The notes beneath the pieces are model-generated. The model was not told the DNA's origin. It searched no databases and saw only the letters and a list, made by a program, of their open reading frames with translations. The position numbers were made by a program, and so were the translations under genes. This document shows, in pieces, positions 15,350-25,000 of a stretch of 25,000 nt of DNA (position 1 is its first letter; every line of letters starts with the position of its first letter). The stretch is from Paulinella micropora (lineage: Eukaryota; Cercozoa; Imbricatea; Euglyphida; Paulinellidae): NCBI GenBank assembly GCA_019918135.1, contig WBZZ01004750.1:1-25000 (forward strand). The letters run 5' to 3'.

Positions 15350-15447
15350 CTCTGCTCTAATTGTTATTAACTTCAAGAAAAACTGTGTATTTTTTCACAA
15401 GGCACTTTACGACAACTCCGATTCATAAGGAACAATACCCATACTCC

Positions 15448-15949
15448 AGTACCTAACCTAAACGCTACTCCGTAAACAACTTATCAAGGAACCGATAATT
15501 CTATTGCAATACGATACAATTTCATGCAATATATCTTACTTTTTACTTTTTACCAGTATTTTCCCACCCCAGGTGCACTGGCAAATTTCCTTTTTTACTC
15601 TAACAATTTCCTTTTTTTGCCTATATCAACTTGTATTCTTCCCACTGGCTGTACTATTTATCCTTCCAATTTAACCTACCTACATCATGGGCCATTACTA
15701 CACGACCAAAACCAATTCAATACCACAGGCCTCCTGTTCAGAACCTTTGTCGAGCCTACCTCACAAGCTCTCGAGACCAAACGCACTTACAAACCCTTGC
15801 TCTACTCAAAAACCAGCCCCAATACTCGAAAAACCTTGAACCTAGCCCTTACTCAACCCTACCTTTAAACCTAATTAACCTTGACAAAGGGGCGAGCACG
15901 GTCACTCGTGGTCCGGTAAGCCCCTGTATTAAGTAACTGTTACTGAAAG
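15448..15949. repeat. R500 repeat, copy C
   Basis: Counterpart of 101-602 within the duplicated segment. It differs from it by about three substitutions, one of which it shares with copy B (T in CCTACCTCACAAG). Confidence 0.88.
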
Positions 15950-16001
15950 ACTCAAGTTAGGCTTACGAGCTCAAAGGAGAAATGAAATTTAATCATAAAA
16001 C

Positions 16002-16328
16002 CTTTAAGCAGTTGAAGAAAATAGAAGGTATTTGAAGCCGGTTTAACGTCGCCCAAGGGTTCCTAGTTGACTATCTAACCAGCTCCACACGTTCTTTTTC
16101 AGGTTTATCAAGCAATACAGACAAAAGCTCACCAAACAAACGAAACAGTTTAAGCAGGTCGCTAAGTCATAAAATTCAGGTGTCCACACAGGTTACATTG
16201 GCATTGGTGCCACCAATGCCACCCTCACCAGTAAATATCCACTTTTTTTCCATATTATGAACTAACCATAATATTAACTAACGTATAAACCGGTTGTATT
16301 AACCCCATCACCTAATTCACTTCCTAAG
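16002..16328 (-). repeat. 3' LTR of copia-type element, copy 2
   Basis: Counterpart of 655-981, with only about one difference. The 23-bp palindrome is at 16199-16221. AAAC at 15998-16001 is the left target-site duplication. Confidence 0.85.
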
Positions 16329-16337
16329 CTCCCCCTT
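16329..16337 (-). promoter_or_regulatory. Polypurine tract, copy 2
   Basis: AAGGGGGAG directly before the 3' LTR, as in copy 1. Confidence 0.8.
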
Positions 16338-16405
16338 GATCGCATTAATACCAAAGTTCAGGGTTGAGCAATCCTTCCCACTATTTTGGAGTACTTCGGT
16401 CCCCG

Positions 16406-16792
16406 CTACCGCTTGGTATTGACATCACCGTAGTTGTCTGGGGAACTAATCTTTTCCAACACCGCCTTCCCAGCCAATATCATCGCGTTGATGTAGGCAT
16501 AGCGCAGATCTATGTGATCCAACTTCTGCCGATAAATGTTGGTTGTAGCCAGATCGATGGCACCCTTGTTGTCTTCGCACACCACAGGCGGTTTTCCCCA
16601 CCCTTGCTTGGCCAAATCTTTGGCCACTTTACCCCCGGCGATCCCGTTGATAAAGTTCGCGATCTTTTCCTGTCCATGCAGGCACGCGTCCAACGCGTAG
16701 ATCTCCGCCTCGCAGGTTGACTCCTCTGGAGGGGCTTCCATGCGAACATACCCCTCCTGCACTTTCTCCTCAGGTGGCGGTAGCGTCCCCAC
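16406..16792 (-). CDS. RNase H domain, copy 2 (open)
   Basis: Here the C-terminal RNase H reads through for 128 codons: STCEAEIYALDA (catalytic Glu), CEDNKGAIDLA (Asp), DHIDLRYAYIN (in the place of the copia KHIdir.hfir) and the end YGDVNTKR. The upstream Asp of SYPDANWKGD lies in another frame, near 16966-16968, so the domain is still separated from reverse transcriptase. One G fewer than copy 1 near 16606 keeps it open. Confidence 0.92.
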   Translation of the reverse strand: MGTLPPPEEKVQEGYVRMEAPPEESTCEAEIYALDACLHGQEKIANFINGIAGGKVAKDLAKQGWGKPPVVCEDNKGAIDLATTNIYRQKLDHIDLRYAYINAMILAGKAVLEKISSPDNYGDVNTKR

Positions 16793-16935
16793 CGCCTCCG
16801 CTTGCAGTCTTGCTGCTTTGCCAGCAGCTTCTCCCTTCTCTCCTTGCTACGCGGTCCACGCCGGCTTCGGTAGTTCCACCGTAATGGTGCGTTTCATACA
16901 CACAGGGTTCACCGAACCCCCAAGCAAGAAATGGA

Positions 16936-17640
16936 TCACTGCACCCAATCTCCCTTCCAATTCGCATCGGGATAGGAGGTCAGTCGCGTGCTCTCCTTCT
17001 GGTAGAACCTGACTCCCCGTTTTGCAGTACCCTGAAGGTAACGCATCACCTGTTCCGCCTCTTGAAAGTGGAACTCCTGCGGTTTTGAGGTATATCGAGC
17101 CATCTCTGCCACCGGCCCAAGTGTGTCATGACGAGTCACTCGTACCCAGATCAGTATCCCGCAGATGTGGTAAGGCGAAAACTCCTCCAAGACACTTGGG
17201 ACTCCCTCTCGACACCCAGGCATCAGCCATGGCGAATCCACCGACGCTAAGTCCTTGGTCTTCAAACGCTCACTGGCTTCCTTGATAAATGTTTCCTGGA
17301 ACAACTTGATGGTTCGCCCCAACTTCGGGTGCCTGCCATCTTCGATGTCGATACCGACCACGCCAGTTGGCAGCTCGCTCTTGAACACCTTGAAGCGACT
17401 TTCGCCGGCCGCCCGAAGCTCCTCCTTTGCTTCTTCGCTACTGAAGCCCATCATGATGTCGTCCACATGTACAAACCCGATGTCAGGCTTCTTTTGCCCC
17501 GAACGCCAGCGGAAGAAGAAGCACGGAAACGCTTTGTGCTGCTCATACCCTTGCAACACCATATGAACGGTACCAGCACTTGCATTCACCACTTTCTCCC
17601 GGCGTCCGGTCTCCCATAGAGCGCCCTTACCATTTCCCAT
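16936..17640 (-). pseudogene. Reverse transcriptase, YVDD box to connection, copy 2
   Basis: Identical in protein sequence to 1590-2294. FVHVDDIMMG carries the Asp pair at 17458-17463. The sequence ends at the same TGA after SYPDANWKGDWVQ. Up to the stop at 17586-17588 the N-terminal codons are out of frame. Confidence 0.92.
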
Positions 17641-17746
17641 ACATACCCCTCTTCTTCGAAGCCAAACGGGGGTACCAGGTAGGTAGGTCTCATCCCTTCT
17701 TCCTCCACCTCTGCTTCTATGTAGGCCGTCCCTACATCGAATTTTC
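17586..17746 (-). pseudogene. Reverse transcriptase palm segment with first catalytic Asp, copy 2
   Basis: Same third-frame segment as 2240-2400: FDVGTAYIEAEV with Asp at 17736-17738, then LVPPFGFEEE and ALYGRPDAGRKW followed by a stop. Confidence 0.9.
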
Positions 17747-18418
17747 CCATGGCAGCACGAGGTCGTAGAACGTCACTACCAGGAAGAATCCAAGTATGGT
17801 CATAGTGCAGGGGGTTGGGAACGTGCGCTGCCCGTTGTGTTCTCCTTGAACCATAGAGTATCCCTTTGCCACCAGCCTACTTTTGTACTTCAGCACTTTG
17901 CCCCCCGATTCCTTGGTCGCGTCTGCGTATCTCCCCCGGCACAAGTCCCGCACCGGTACTGACTCTCTTTTGCGCCTCCGGAAGCATCCTTGAGCCCACA
18001 GGGTAGCGATTTCCTGAGTCCGTGCGTCCTCGAACTTTCCGGAAGCGGTGGCCTCCTTCTCTGCAACCGGACGCGTAAACGTAGCCGCCAGCGCCCTTTC
18101 CCGTACTGCCCACTTGAGAATCTCCGTGTCTAGCATTCTTTCAACTTCGTTCTCAGTTTCTTCGCCTTCAAAACGTACGAAATGAGCCGGCTGCAGCTTC
18201 TTGCCCTTGCGAATGGGATCACACTCCCCTTCCACAGCACCTTTTCGGGTTTTGCTCTTCCACTCTGGGCCATAGGTCTTCTTGGCCCAATGCCAGCCCC
18301 ACTCCTTTGCCGGCACTTCGACACTCATGCCGCGAGTCACCTCTCGCTGTTCGTCCGTTGACTCGTCCGTCTCCGGCTGTCGCAGCGTTCCTTCTTCTTC
18401 CTTTTCTTCCTTGACCAC
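17732..18418 (-). pseudogene. Integrase-RT linker and RT fingers, copy 2 (open)
   Basis: 228 codons run unbroken from the charged linker through KFEDARTQEIATLWAQGCF to KVLKYKSRLVAKGYS and the segment before the palm. A run of six C near 17903 keeps the frame; copy 1 has five. The last ~10 codons before the stop are probably out of frame, since the palm continues in another frame from about 17746. Confidence 0.88.
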
Positions 18419-18476
18419 GACTACGCGCTCGTTGTCGTCCGCCCCTCCCGGCTTAACGAAGAGTTCCTCAGAGTCA

Positions 18477-18704
18477 TCACCGATCTGCGACGTCGTCCAC
18501 CTTCAGTCCGGCGGCCTTCCATACTTGTAACAGGATGGGCCATGCGGGTTGATCTTCGTCGAAGTTGATTACATCCCGCCAGCGCTTGATCTCCCCCTGG
18601 ACTAGCACTACGTGCGCCGAGGTCTCCAGGTCCAGCCCCATCCACGCTGCCGGCAAAGAGCGATCTTCCTCCTTACGCATGGTACTTTTTGTCAAGTACC
18701 GCAT
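18477..18704 (-). pseudogene. Integrase C-terminal domain, copy 2
   Basis: Same as 3130-3357 (AAWMGLDLETSAHVVLVQG, RDVINFDEDQPAWP) with Arg in place of His near the start. Confidence 0.82.
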
Positions 18705-19251
18705 GACAGAGACACCCGAAGGTATGCAAAAGCGATAGCCACTCCACGCCTTTTTCGTACGGGAACATGGTGAACAGCCTCGGCCCCTTGCCTCCCGGTG
18801 GCGGCGTTAGGTTGTGTAGCAAACCCACATGCAAGAGCGCATATCCCAAGTACACGTAAGGTAGTTGCGCTCGCTTCATTAGTTTCCTTGCGCCGGCCCA
18901 GATGTGCTTCTGCGAGACTTCCACCAATGCCTGCTTGTTAGGGTCGTTCCTCACCGCATACCTCGGTCGAACTCCCACACTCTCTATCATGTCATTAAAC
19001 ACTTGCGATCGTTGGTACGCGCCGTCTCCGCGTATTTTCTTCACGCGGTTACCCGTTTGGGTTCGGCTCATCCGGAACACCTTGCTCGCCACCAGCGACT
19101 GTCGTTGCATCTCCGCGTTCAGGAGCAACTCCAAGTTGGTGTACCCCACTGTATCCTCCACCATCGCCATCAAGCAACGTTCCCCATTGAGCAACGGTCT
19201 TGCTAGTAGGGCTGAGGTATCCACCGACCAACCCTTGCCCTTCTCCTTCAT
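18673..19251 (-). pseudogene. Integrase catalytic core, copy 2
   Basis: Same protein as 3326-3904, with the D-x64-D-x34-E triad intact (codons 19219-19221, 19024-19026 and 18919-18921). The same frameshift limits isolate it from protease and from its own C-terminal domain. No HHCC domain precedes it. Confidence 0.92.
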
Positions 19252-19456
19252 CTGGGTTCCATGCGCGTTCGATCGATGAGGCGGCTTCTGTGCTCCGCCG
19301 GCGACGGATCACTGAGTCCTCCAGGTCGAAGTATAGGAGGGAGTCTTTTTCTTCCTCCTTTACATCCGGGACCACCGCCCTAGTCACGTTGGGCGAATCT
19401 TTTCGCAGTACCAGAGTATACCCGTCTAGCATCATCTTTGGTCCGGACACTAGTAG

Positions 19457-19822
19457 TTAGGTTAGATGTTCCCCTACCCAAACTTCCTTCAGAGGTAGAC
19501 TCCCGTCCCGCCCATCTCCCCGTAGGGTGGGTAGTTTGTAGTCCCCTTGCGCCTCCATCCTGGTGGTTCTGCCCGCGCTAAACTCATTTACCTCCCGCTT
19601 GACACCGCTCATGAACTCCTTGTAGCTGGGTGGCGCAATGTCCGACACTGCCCCCCAGTCCAACATCGGGTCCGGGACCTTGCGTGGTCTTGTCGCCTTC
19701 CGTCTGTCCCTTCCCATTAGCGCGCGGTTTAGCATCATCCTGATCACCTCCATTTCCTCTTCCTCAACCTGCTCGGGCTCCCCTTGGACCCCACTTGCGT
19801 AGACTACCACGTGCTCGGGCAT
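19457..19822 (-). pseudogene. Aspartic protease region, copy 2
   Basis: Same as 4110-4475, including the DWGA active-site motif (Asp at 19658-19660) and the in-frame TAA at 19457-19459. The sharing shows that both lesions predate the duplication. Confidence 0.8.
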
Positions 19823-20087
19823 GTCGCCTCCCCCTAGCGTCCGTAACCAATAAGGCTTGGGACGCTTCTCCCAACCTCCCGGCTATTCTCCAGGATTTAG
19901 GGTTCCAGTGTGCGGGGAACCTTGGCTTATTGTAAGGAAAAGGCCAACCGGTAGACCATCGGTACATCAATCCCACGTACTCTTGCCATCGTTCCTCGAA
20001 GTCCTGTAGGTCTCTCCGATCGTCCCCCCACTGGGGCGGCCACGCCACCCGATTCAGGTTCACCTCATTTTGCTGTTCCATGATCAC
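19764..20087 (-). pseudogene. Trp-rich unknown segment before protease, copy 2
   Basis: Identical in protein sequence to 4417-4740. Family unknown. Confidence 0.55.
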
Positions 20088-20116
20088 CTCTAGGCGCCGT
20101 ATTCTTTCCTTCTCGC

Positions 20117-21199
20117 TTACCGAGTCACGCCCGGGCTTCGTTTCCTCCCGGGGCTTGCCGCTGCCCTCGGGGTGGGCTGACCTGCCACCGCTTCAGGGGT
20201 GCGTACCCCTTCTTGGCGCTCCTCTCGCCTCCACAGCCGCTTCTCGGCCACTTTGGTGATCAGTTGCTGCACCTCTTCCATCTGATCCATGCCCACGGCT
20301 CGGACGTCCTCGTTGTGTAGCTCAGCCATAATCCTCGCCAACTTTCGTAGGTGCCGCAACACATGGGTGCGCGACTTCTCATCGCTCGCATCGTCCGCGT
20401 GCTTTGGTTTAGTGGGCATCAACCGCCCCTTGATGTGGGCCAGTGCCCTTGCCATCTCCGCCTTAAACCTCTCAGCCTTAAGGGTGTTGTACGGCGCCGC
20501 CGCTCGAACTCGCGTCACCAGGGACACCGTGTCATCCCCTCTTCCCGGATCCTTGGAGTCCTCCGACTCTTCATCCCCTTCCGTGGAATCCTCCGGAACG
20601 CTCTCATAGAGCTCCGCCATGTGTTTCCGCCACGGAGTACTTCCATTCTCCAGGTACACCATTGGATCAATCACCTCCTCAGGAGTAGCCAGCATATCGG
20701 ACTTGGCCTTTCCTGGACCCGGGGTTGCTGGTCCTGGTCGGTCCACTTGGCTCTCCGTCGGTGCTGTTGCGGTCGCGGTAGTCTTGATCTCCGCCTTTGG
20801 AGTTAGTAGAGGCATTGCTTCCTCCGTCACTGGTGACGGTGCCGTCCTGCCTTTCGCGACAATTGGTGTCACGGGCCCTTGATCCCGTACCAGCCCTACG
20901 CGCTTCAAGTCCGAGTCGTACCTTCCAGCATGCGCCAGGTCCTTCATCGCCCGGTACTGCGTCACCGCCGCTTTCACGGTGCGATACGGCACTCGTTCTC
21001 GATATACCTTCCGGTTCCGGGGCACTCCCGGTTCTTCCCACTTCACTTTATCCCTGTTGATGCTCCAGTTGTAGAGCAACCCTGTGCCCTCTTCTCGCAT
21101 GATAGTGAATATTATGGGCACTAACGACCTGTCCCAATTCACCCCGCGTCTCTGAGCTTCCTGCCGGGTAAGATGCTCCACCATCTTGTCGGCTCCCAA
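20117..21199 (-). CDS. Large unrecognised ORF of copia element, copy 2 (block X)
   Basis: Identical 360-codon product to 4770-5852: a folded-looking N-terminus, a Pro/Thr then acidic linker, a basic helical segment (AERFKAEMARALAHIKGRL, HVLRHLRKLARIMAELH) and an Arg/Pro tail. No difference between the copies means the pair cannot show whether selection acts on it. No known domain. Confidence 0.65.
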   Translation of the reverse strand: MGADKMVEHLTRQEAQRRGVNWDRSLVPIIFTIMREEGTGLLYNWSINRDKVKWEEPGVPRNRKVYRERVPYRTVKAAVTQYRAMKDLAHAGRYDSDLKRVGLVRDQGPVTPIVAKGRTAPSPVTEEAMPLLTPKAEIKTTATATAPTESQVDRPGPATPGPGKAKSDMLATPEEVIDPMVYLENGSTPWRKHMAELYESVPEDSTEGDEESEDSKDPGRGDDTVSLVTRVRAAAPYNTLKAERFKAEMARALAHIKGRLMPTKPKHADDASDEKSRTHVLRHLRKLARIMAELHNEDVRAVGMDQMEEVQQLITKVAEKRLWRREERQEGVRTPEAVAGQPTPRAAASPGRKRSPGVTR

Positions 21200-21468
21200 T
21201 CAGATGTCCCAAACCGCGCTCTTCCATCTCCACCACCAAACGACCACTCGCACGCCTGAGCTCGTATGCTCTCATCCACGTAGTAGCGCTCCCTCTTGTC
21301 TTGATGGTTGGTGCAGAACATCATATCAACGGTTAGTAGCCCGGCAGCGTCGGCTCTCACTTGCTGGTACTCCGACTCCACTGCCTCCTTCCGGGTTCTC
21401 ATGCACCGGTCCCGTCCAAACGTTGAACCGTAGCACCTTCCTTCCAGGCGCGCTTCTACCACCCCCAC
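21139..21468 (-). pseudogene. Block X segment, copy 2
   Basis: Same as 5792-6121. Unrecognised piece of the broken polyprotein. Confidence 0.5.
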
Positions 21469-21767
21469 AGCTCGTCATCCGCATGCCGCAGGTGTTCAGG
21501 GGGTACATCGTAGGTCTCGGGACCATACTTCAAAGGTTCGGGTAGTGAATAAATGGAATCGGGTGTTTGCGGAGTAGTCATTGTCTTGCTCTCCCCGGTG
21601 CCGGACTTACCCCCGGTTCCCTTCACCATCATCGCTCTAGGCAGGCCGGTTCCATCCCGGAGCCTTCTAAACTCCTTCCAGTTGAGTTGCCACTCCATGT
21701 ACTGGTCCACTAGACCCGGTCCTGTTGGTATGTAGCGGTACCAGGACGGAGGTATCCACTCCGTCGG
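21456..21767 (-). pseudogene. Block X segment, copy 2
   Basis: Same as 6109-6420 (DQYMEWQLNWKEFRRLRDG). Unrecognised. Confidence 0.5.
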
Positions 21768-22264
21768 CCCATTGACGCTCCGAAGGTTACCAGCCTTCCA
21801 CGTCCCTCTCCATAGTGCCGGAACTCATGCGTTACACCACCACCGTCCCGATATTGTCGCACCGCAATTGGAGCTTCCTCTCCATCCTCCGAACTTGAGT
21901 CGTCCGACGCCTCGCTGTCCTGAGAGAGAGGCTCTTGCCACGGCTCCCAATCTTCTAACCTCCTTCTTCTTGTCCGCAACTTCTTTTGCTCTTTAGGCTC
22001 GCTTGGAGTCTGGCCCGGCAGAGACCCTGGGATCGCCTTCGCCTCCCCGTCAGCCATACCATCGCTTGCCTTCACTGGCACGTAGTCGTAGCCAGCGTGC
22101 AGTAGAGCCTCAACAACCTCCGGCGTTCCGGAACGATTAGCACCTACTGCCACACTCACTCGCTCCTTCACACCCGACGCCGACGTTGTGCCACTTTCCT
22201 CCGGATCAGTCAAAGTGTTCACATAGTTGGCAAACTCTTCGTAGTTACTCACTTCCGGGAACAC
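21710..22264 (-). pseudogene. Block X N-terminal segment, copy 2
   Basis: Same as 6363-6917 (FPEVSNYEEFANYVNTLTD). Unrecognised. Confidence 0.55.
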
Positions 22265-22395
22265 TCCCCTCGCTTCCCCTAGTTGGCTGGGTAGATGGAC
22301 TAGCTCATGGCTTTCAGTCTGAGGATCTGCACTTACACCCCTTGCGGAGTGTTGGCTCTACTCACCCCTACTCCTTTTCTTGCTTCCACCCCCTT

Positions 22396-22707
22396 TTACC
22401 ATATATGCCCGTGCTGCTTTCCTTTGCCGGAGTAGGCTGTAGGCGCGGTTGAGCTCTCCATCTTCTTCATCGTCCAGCTCCCACTTGTGTCCGCTCCCAG
22501 AGACTTCTTCTTGACCATGTCGGCCTTCGCCTTTGCTCCTGGCTGCTCTCCACTCCCATCTGGGCCATGCGTACACTTGGTCAAGGGATGCTCACCTCCA
22601 CATCTGAGGCAGGGCTTCTTGCAGTTTGAGGCATAATGCCCCTTGCCTTTGCAATTGAAGCATTTCTTCTCCTTTTTACTCTTCTCTTTCTTATTCTTTT
22701 GGTTGCG
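22396..22707 (-). pseudogene. Nucleocapsid with two CCHC-type knuckles, copy 2
   Basis: CFNCKGKGHYASNC and CLRCGGEHPLTKC, as in copy 1, in a frame that opens after a TAA (22708-22710). One Met-to-Lys change lies after the knuckles. The upstream Gag frame runs past this region in another phase to 22581, so the knuckles are not joined to it here either. Confidence 0.88.
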
Positions 22708-23366
22708 TTACTGCCCCCTTGATCCTCCTCTCTTCTCGTGCTCATTCCACTTTTCCTTTCATTTCCCGAATGAGCGAACTTACACTTACTCCCGTACTTG
22801 CAATCCCCTTCCTTACTGAACAGGAAGCAGATCCCTTTCAGCTTATCGTTGAGGTGCAGGTATTGACACTCTCCTCCCTTTTTACACCTCCCCTTCTTGA
22901 AGTACAGGCATGGGGTGGAAAAGGGTTTCTTCTTTTCTACCTTTGCAGCATTAGCCTTTGCCTTCTTGTTGGCCTTCCTTTCTCTTTCCTTTTGCAGATC
23001 GATGTCCTTGGCCTTTCGCTTCAGCTCTTGCCACCATTGATACACATCCCATGCTTGCTTTTCTTTTTCAAAGTCGGCTGCCAGTAGCCACTGCTTCCAG
23101 TCTGTCTGCACCTCCTTGTCCCTCATTTCCGGACCCATTATCGCATCGCGAATAATTTGCTCAAAGCTCAAGTCAGAGGGATGATGCCCCTTCTTGGACA
23201 ATTGCTCCCTCACTGACTCGAACTCAGCAATCTGCCCTTCATACTGCGTAGAGGAGTTACACTCCCATCTAGCCATCTTTCTCTGCTTCTCAAGCAGATC
23301 ACTGAGATTGCCCTTCCCATACCGGTCTTTGAGCCTCTTCCACATGGCATCAGGTTGCGGCCCCAA
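22581..23366 (-). pseudogene. Gag helical domain joined to two CCCH fingers, copy 2
   Basis: A 261-codon frame joins the copia-gag-like helical part (AMWKRLKDRYGKGNLSDL, SDLSFEQIIRDAI) and a Lys-rich linker to two CCCH zinc fingers: CLYFKKGRCKKGGECQYLH (C-x7-C-x5-C-x3-H, 22854-22910) and CFLFSKEGDCKYGSKCKFAH (C-x8-C-x5-C-x3-H, 22770-22829). The second is the canonical spacing of RNA-binding CCCH proteins. This frame shows that the fingers belong to Gag. One Phe in copy 1 is Cys here (near 23259). The C-terminal ~45 codons lie after the frameshift into the knuckle frame and are probably not native. Confidence 0.87.
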
Positions 23367-23495
23367 AATCCTGCATTCCGTCTTTAACTAGGTCAGTGAC
23401 AAGTCTCTTTGCCTCTCCTTTGAGGTGCACGTAGATTAGCGTGCACAACTCCACCCTCTTCTCTCTTACTGCCACTAACAAGCTGTCGTCATAGC

Positions 23496-24181
23496 TTACC
23501 CAAGTCGTCGCTCCTTTCGCTTCTCCTTGCGCTTTGTAGCCTCTGACTTCTTGTCCGTTGCGGTAGCTGTAGAGGGTCCTGCTGTCGGTCCTTTTGACTC
23601 ATCACTTCTACTTATTCCTGTACTGCCAGATTCCTCTGTGACTGACGATGCCTGAGAGGAAGATGTCTTTGTTCTTGCTCTTCTTTCCTCCTCATACTTT
23701 CTTGAGGCAGACTCACGCTTTGTAGCTGTGCTTGAGCTCTCTTCCTCTCTTTCTTGTTCTTCTTCTTCTGCAGAGTCCCCCGTGTCAATACTGCCACTCG
23801 ACTCCTCCTCTGTATCATCCAAAACTGGCATACCAGTCTCCTCTTCTTCATTGATGGCACTTCCTTGCTGTCCCAAAGCACTGTCCAGCACTCCATTTAC
23901 ATAGCTGCTGCTAACTGCTGCTACTGCTGCTATCGCTGCTTTCTTCTTTGCATGCTTCTCCCACCGACTCATGTAGTCGGGTACGTTTTTGCCTGCCATG
24001 TGCAGCCTGCGAAGGTTGGCACGATGCACCTCCAGCCTATGCCCCTGGAGGTTCTCAAAACCACCTTTAATGTCCTAACTGCCTCTAGCATTAGAGCACG
24101 TTGAAAGTCTTCACAGTCTTCCCTACCGCTATAGTAAGGTATGTTGTTAGACTCATTTCCGTTTTTCGTTTTTTCAGACAT
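23496..24181 (-). pseudogene. Gag N-terminal part, copy 2 (frameshifted)
   Basis: ATG at 24179-24181 (MSEKTKNG). A frame change near 24040 leads into 23496-24029, with the Ala-rich helix, Ser/Glu-rich insert and basic tail. A run of three C at 23499-23501, where copy 1 has four, stops this frame at 23496. The helical segment LIYVHLKGEAKRLV, still joined in copy 1, is out of frame here. Confidence 0.82.
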
Positions 24182-24685
24182 CTGAAGTCACTTTTCTACT
24201 CCAGAAAGGTTGTTGTTTTCTGCCTGTCTTGTGTTCCTGACTGGCCTACACTCCCTCTGCAAATCCCCTCCTAAGGGTACGTTGCTAGGGTCCTCCTTGC
24301 AGCAATCAGCTGTTGGCCTTTTCCTGTTGGTTGTCCAGAGCAGGTAGCTGTCCTGCACCCACCAACACTCCTGCGCGCCACAAGCAACTCTGAACTGGTT
24401 TCTGGGTTTGCCTGTTAATGGGGTTTTGTGGTCCAAACTCCTAAACCGTTCCTGTAGATGTCCTTCTGACCCGAAGGCTCACTCTTTGTTCCTGTCGGTA
24501 GCCCAGCCTCTGCAGAGCTCTACCCCCTGTCCAACCACAACGTTTCACGCAGTGGTACTGAAGCACTGTTGGAAGGACTTCCCTTCTGCTGTGTCACTCT
24601 TGGGTGTGACACAGACCGTGGATGCCTTTCCTCTTGATCACTCCAGGTGATTTTGTTGTGCTTCAACACGTACAAGGCTCATAAT
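24182..24685 (-). other. 5' leader and candidate primer site, copy 2
   Basis: Counterpart of 8835-9338. The hairpin is at 24589-24614, and the Met-tRNA-like primer site ATTATGAGCCTTG (minus strand) is at 24673-24685. Confidence 0.6.
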
Positions 24686-25000
24686 CCTTAAGCAGTTGAA
24701 CAAAATAGAAGGTATTTGAAGCCGGTTTAACGTCGCCCAGGCGTCCCTGGTTGACTATCTAACCAGCTCCGAGTCCACACGTCTTTTTATAGGTTTATCA
24801 AGCAATACATACAAAAGCCCGCCAAACAAACGAAACGGTTTAAGCAGGTCGCTAACTTGAGTCATAAAATTCAGGTGTCCACACAGGTCATATTGGCATT
24901 GGTGCCACCAATGCCACACTCACAAGTAAATATCCCCTTTTTCCATATTCAACTACTTTTTCTAACGATAATATTAACTAACGTATAAACCGGTTGTATT
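24686..25000 (-). repeat. 5' LTR of copia-type element, copy 2 (cut by window end)
   Basis: 315 of an expected 343 bp. TATAAAAAG is on the minus strand at 24783-24791 and the 23-bp palindrome at 24894-24916. About three substitutions separate it from 9339-9653. Confidence 0.85.

Larger units (their letters stand above)
15350..25000. repeat. Duplicated segment, copy 2
   Basis: Second copy of 1-9653, cut by the window edge. Private differences from copy 1 include single-base indels near 1260/16606, 2550/17903, 7577/22925 and 8151/23499. All four fall in runs of one base. Confidence 0.95.
16002..25000 (-). mobile_element. Decayed Ty1/copia-order LTR retrotransposon, copy 2 (cut by window end)
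   Basis: Same element as 655-9681 with the same shared stops and frameshifts. RNase H, the first half of reverse transcriptase and the CCCH part of Gag are better preserved here; the middle of Gag is worse. By extrapolation its 5' LTR would end at about 25028. Confidence 0.93.

Overview
This is eukaryotic nuclear DNA, probably from an alga or another protist. The window shows LTR and non-LTR retrotransposons, a spliceosomal intron and large microsatellite arrays. Its one host gene fragment has strongly G/C-ending codons. I cannot name the species.

Layout. Bases 1-9653 and 15350-25000 are two copies, in the same orientation and about 99.8 % identical, of one segment. Each copy holds about 650 bp of flank, including a ~500-bp repeat called R500 here, and a ~9.0-kb Ty1/copia-order LTR retrotransposon read on the minus strand. 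The order on that strand is 5' LTR, tRNA primer site, leader, gag, a large unrecognised coding block, protease, integrase, reverse transcriptase, RNase H, polypurine tract, 3' LTR. Both copies carry the same stops and frameshifts. The two LTRs within one copy differ far more than matching LTRs between copies. This points to one old insertion that was later duplicated with its flanks, or to an assembly duplication. Copy 2 runs off the right edge inside its 5' LTR.

Between the copies (9686-15349) lie several things: a frameshifted, 5'-truncated C-terminal piece of an R2-like non-LTR retrotransposon (9802-11002, plus strand); a microsatellite field (11315-12607) that encloses the last two exons of a U3 snoRNP protein IMP3 gene (11598-11921, plus strand); non-coding DNA; a third R500 copy (13575-14079); and a region of degenerate direct repeats (14310-15060).

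The main unusual features are in the copia-type element. Its Gag has two CCCH zinc fingers followed by two CCHC-like knuckles. About 2.9 kb of unrecognised coding sequence separates nucleocapsid from protease. The LTRs do not end in TG...CA, and the primer site looks like a Met-tRNA anticodon region. None of the element's polyprotein can be read through, so both copies appear non-autonomous.
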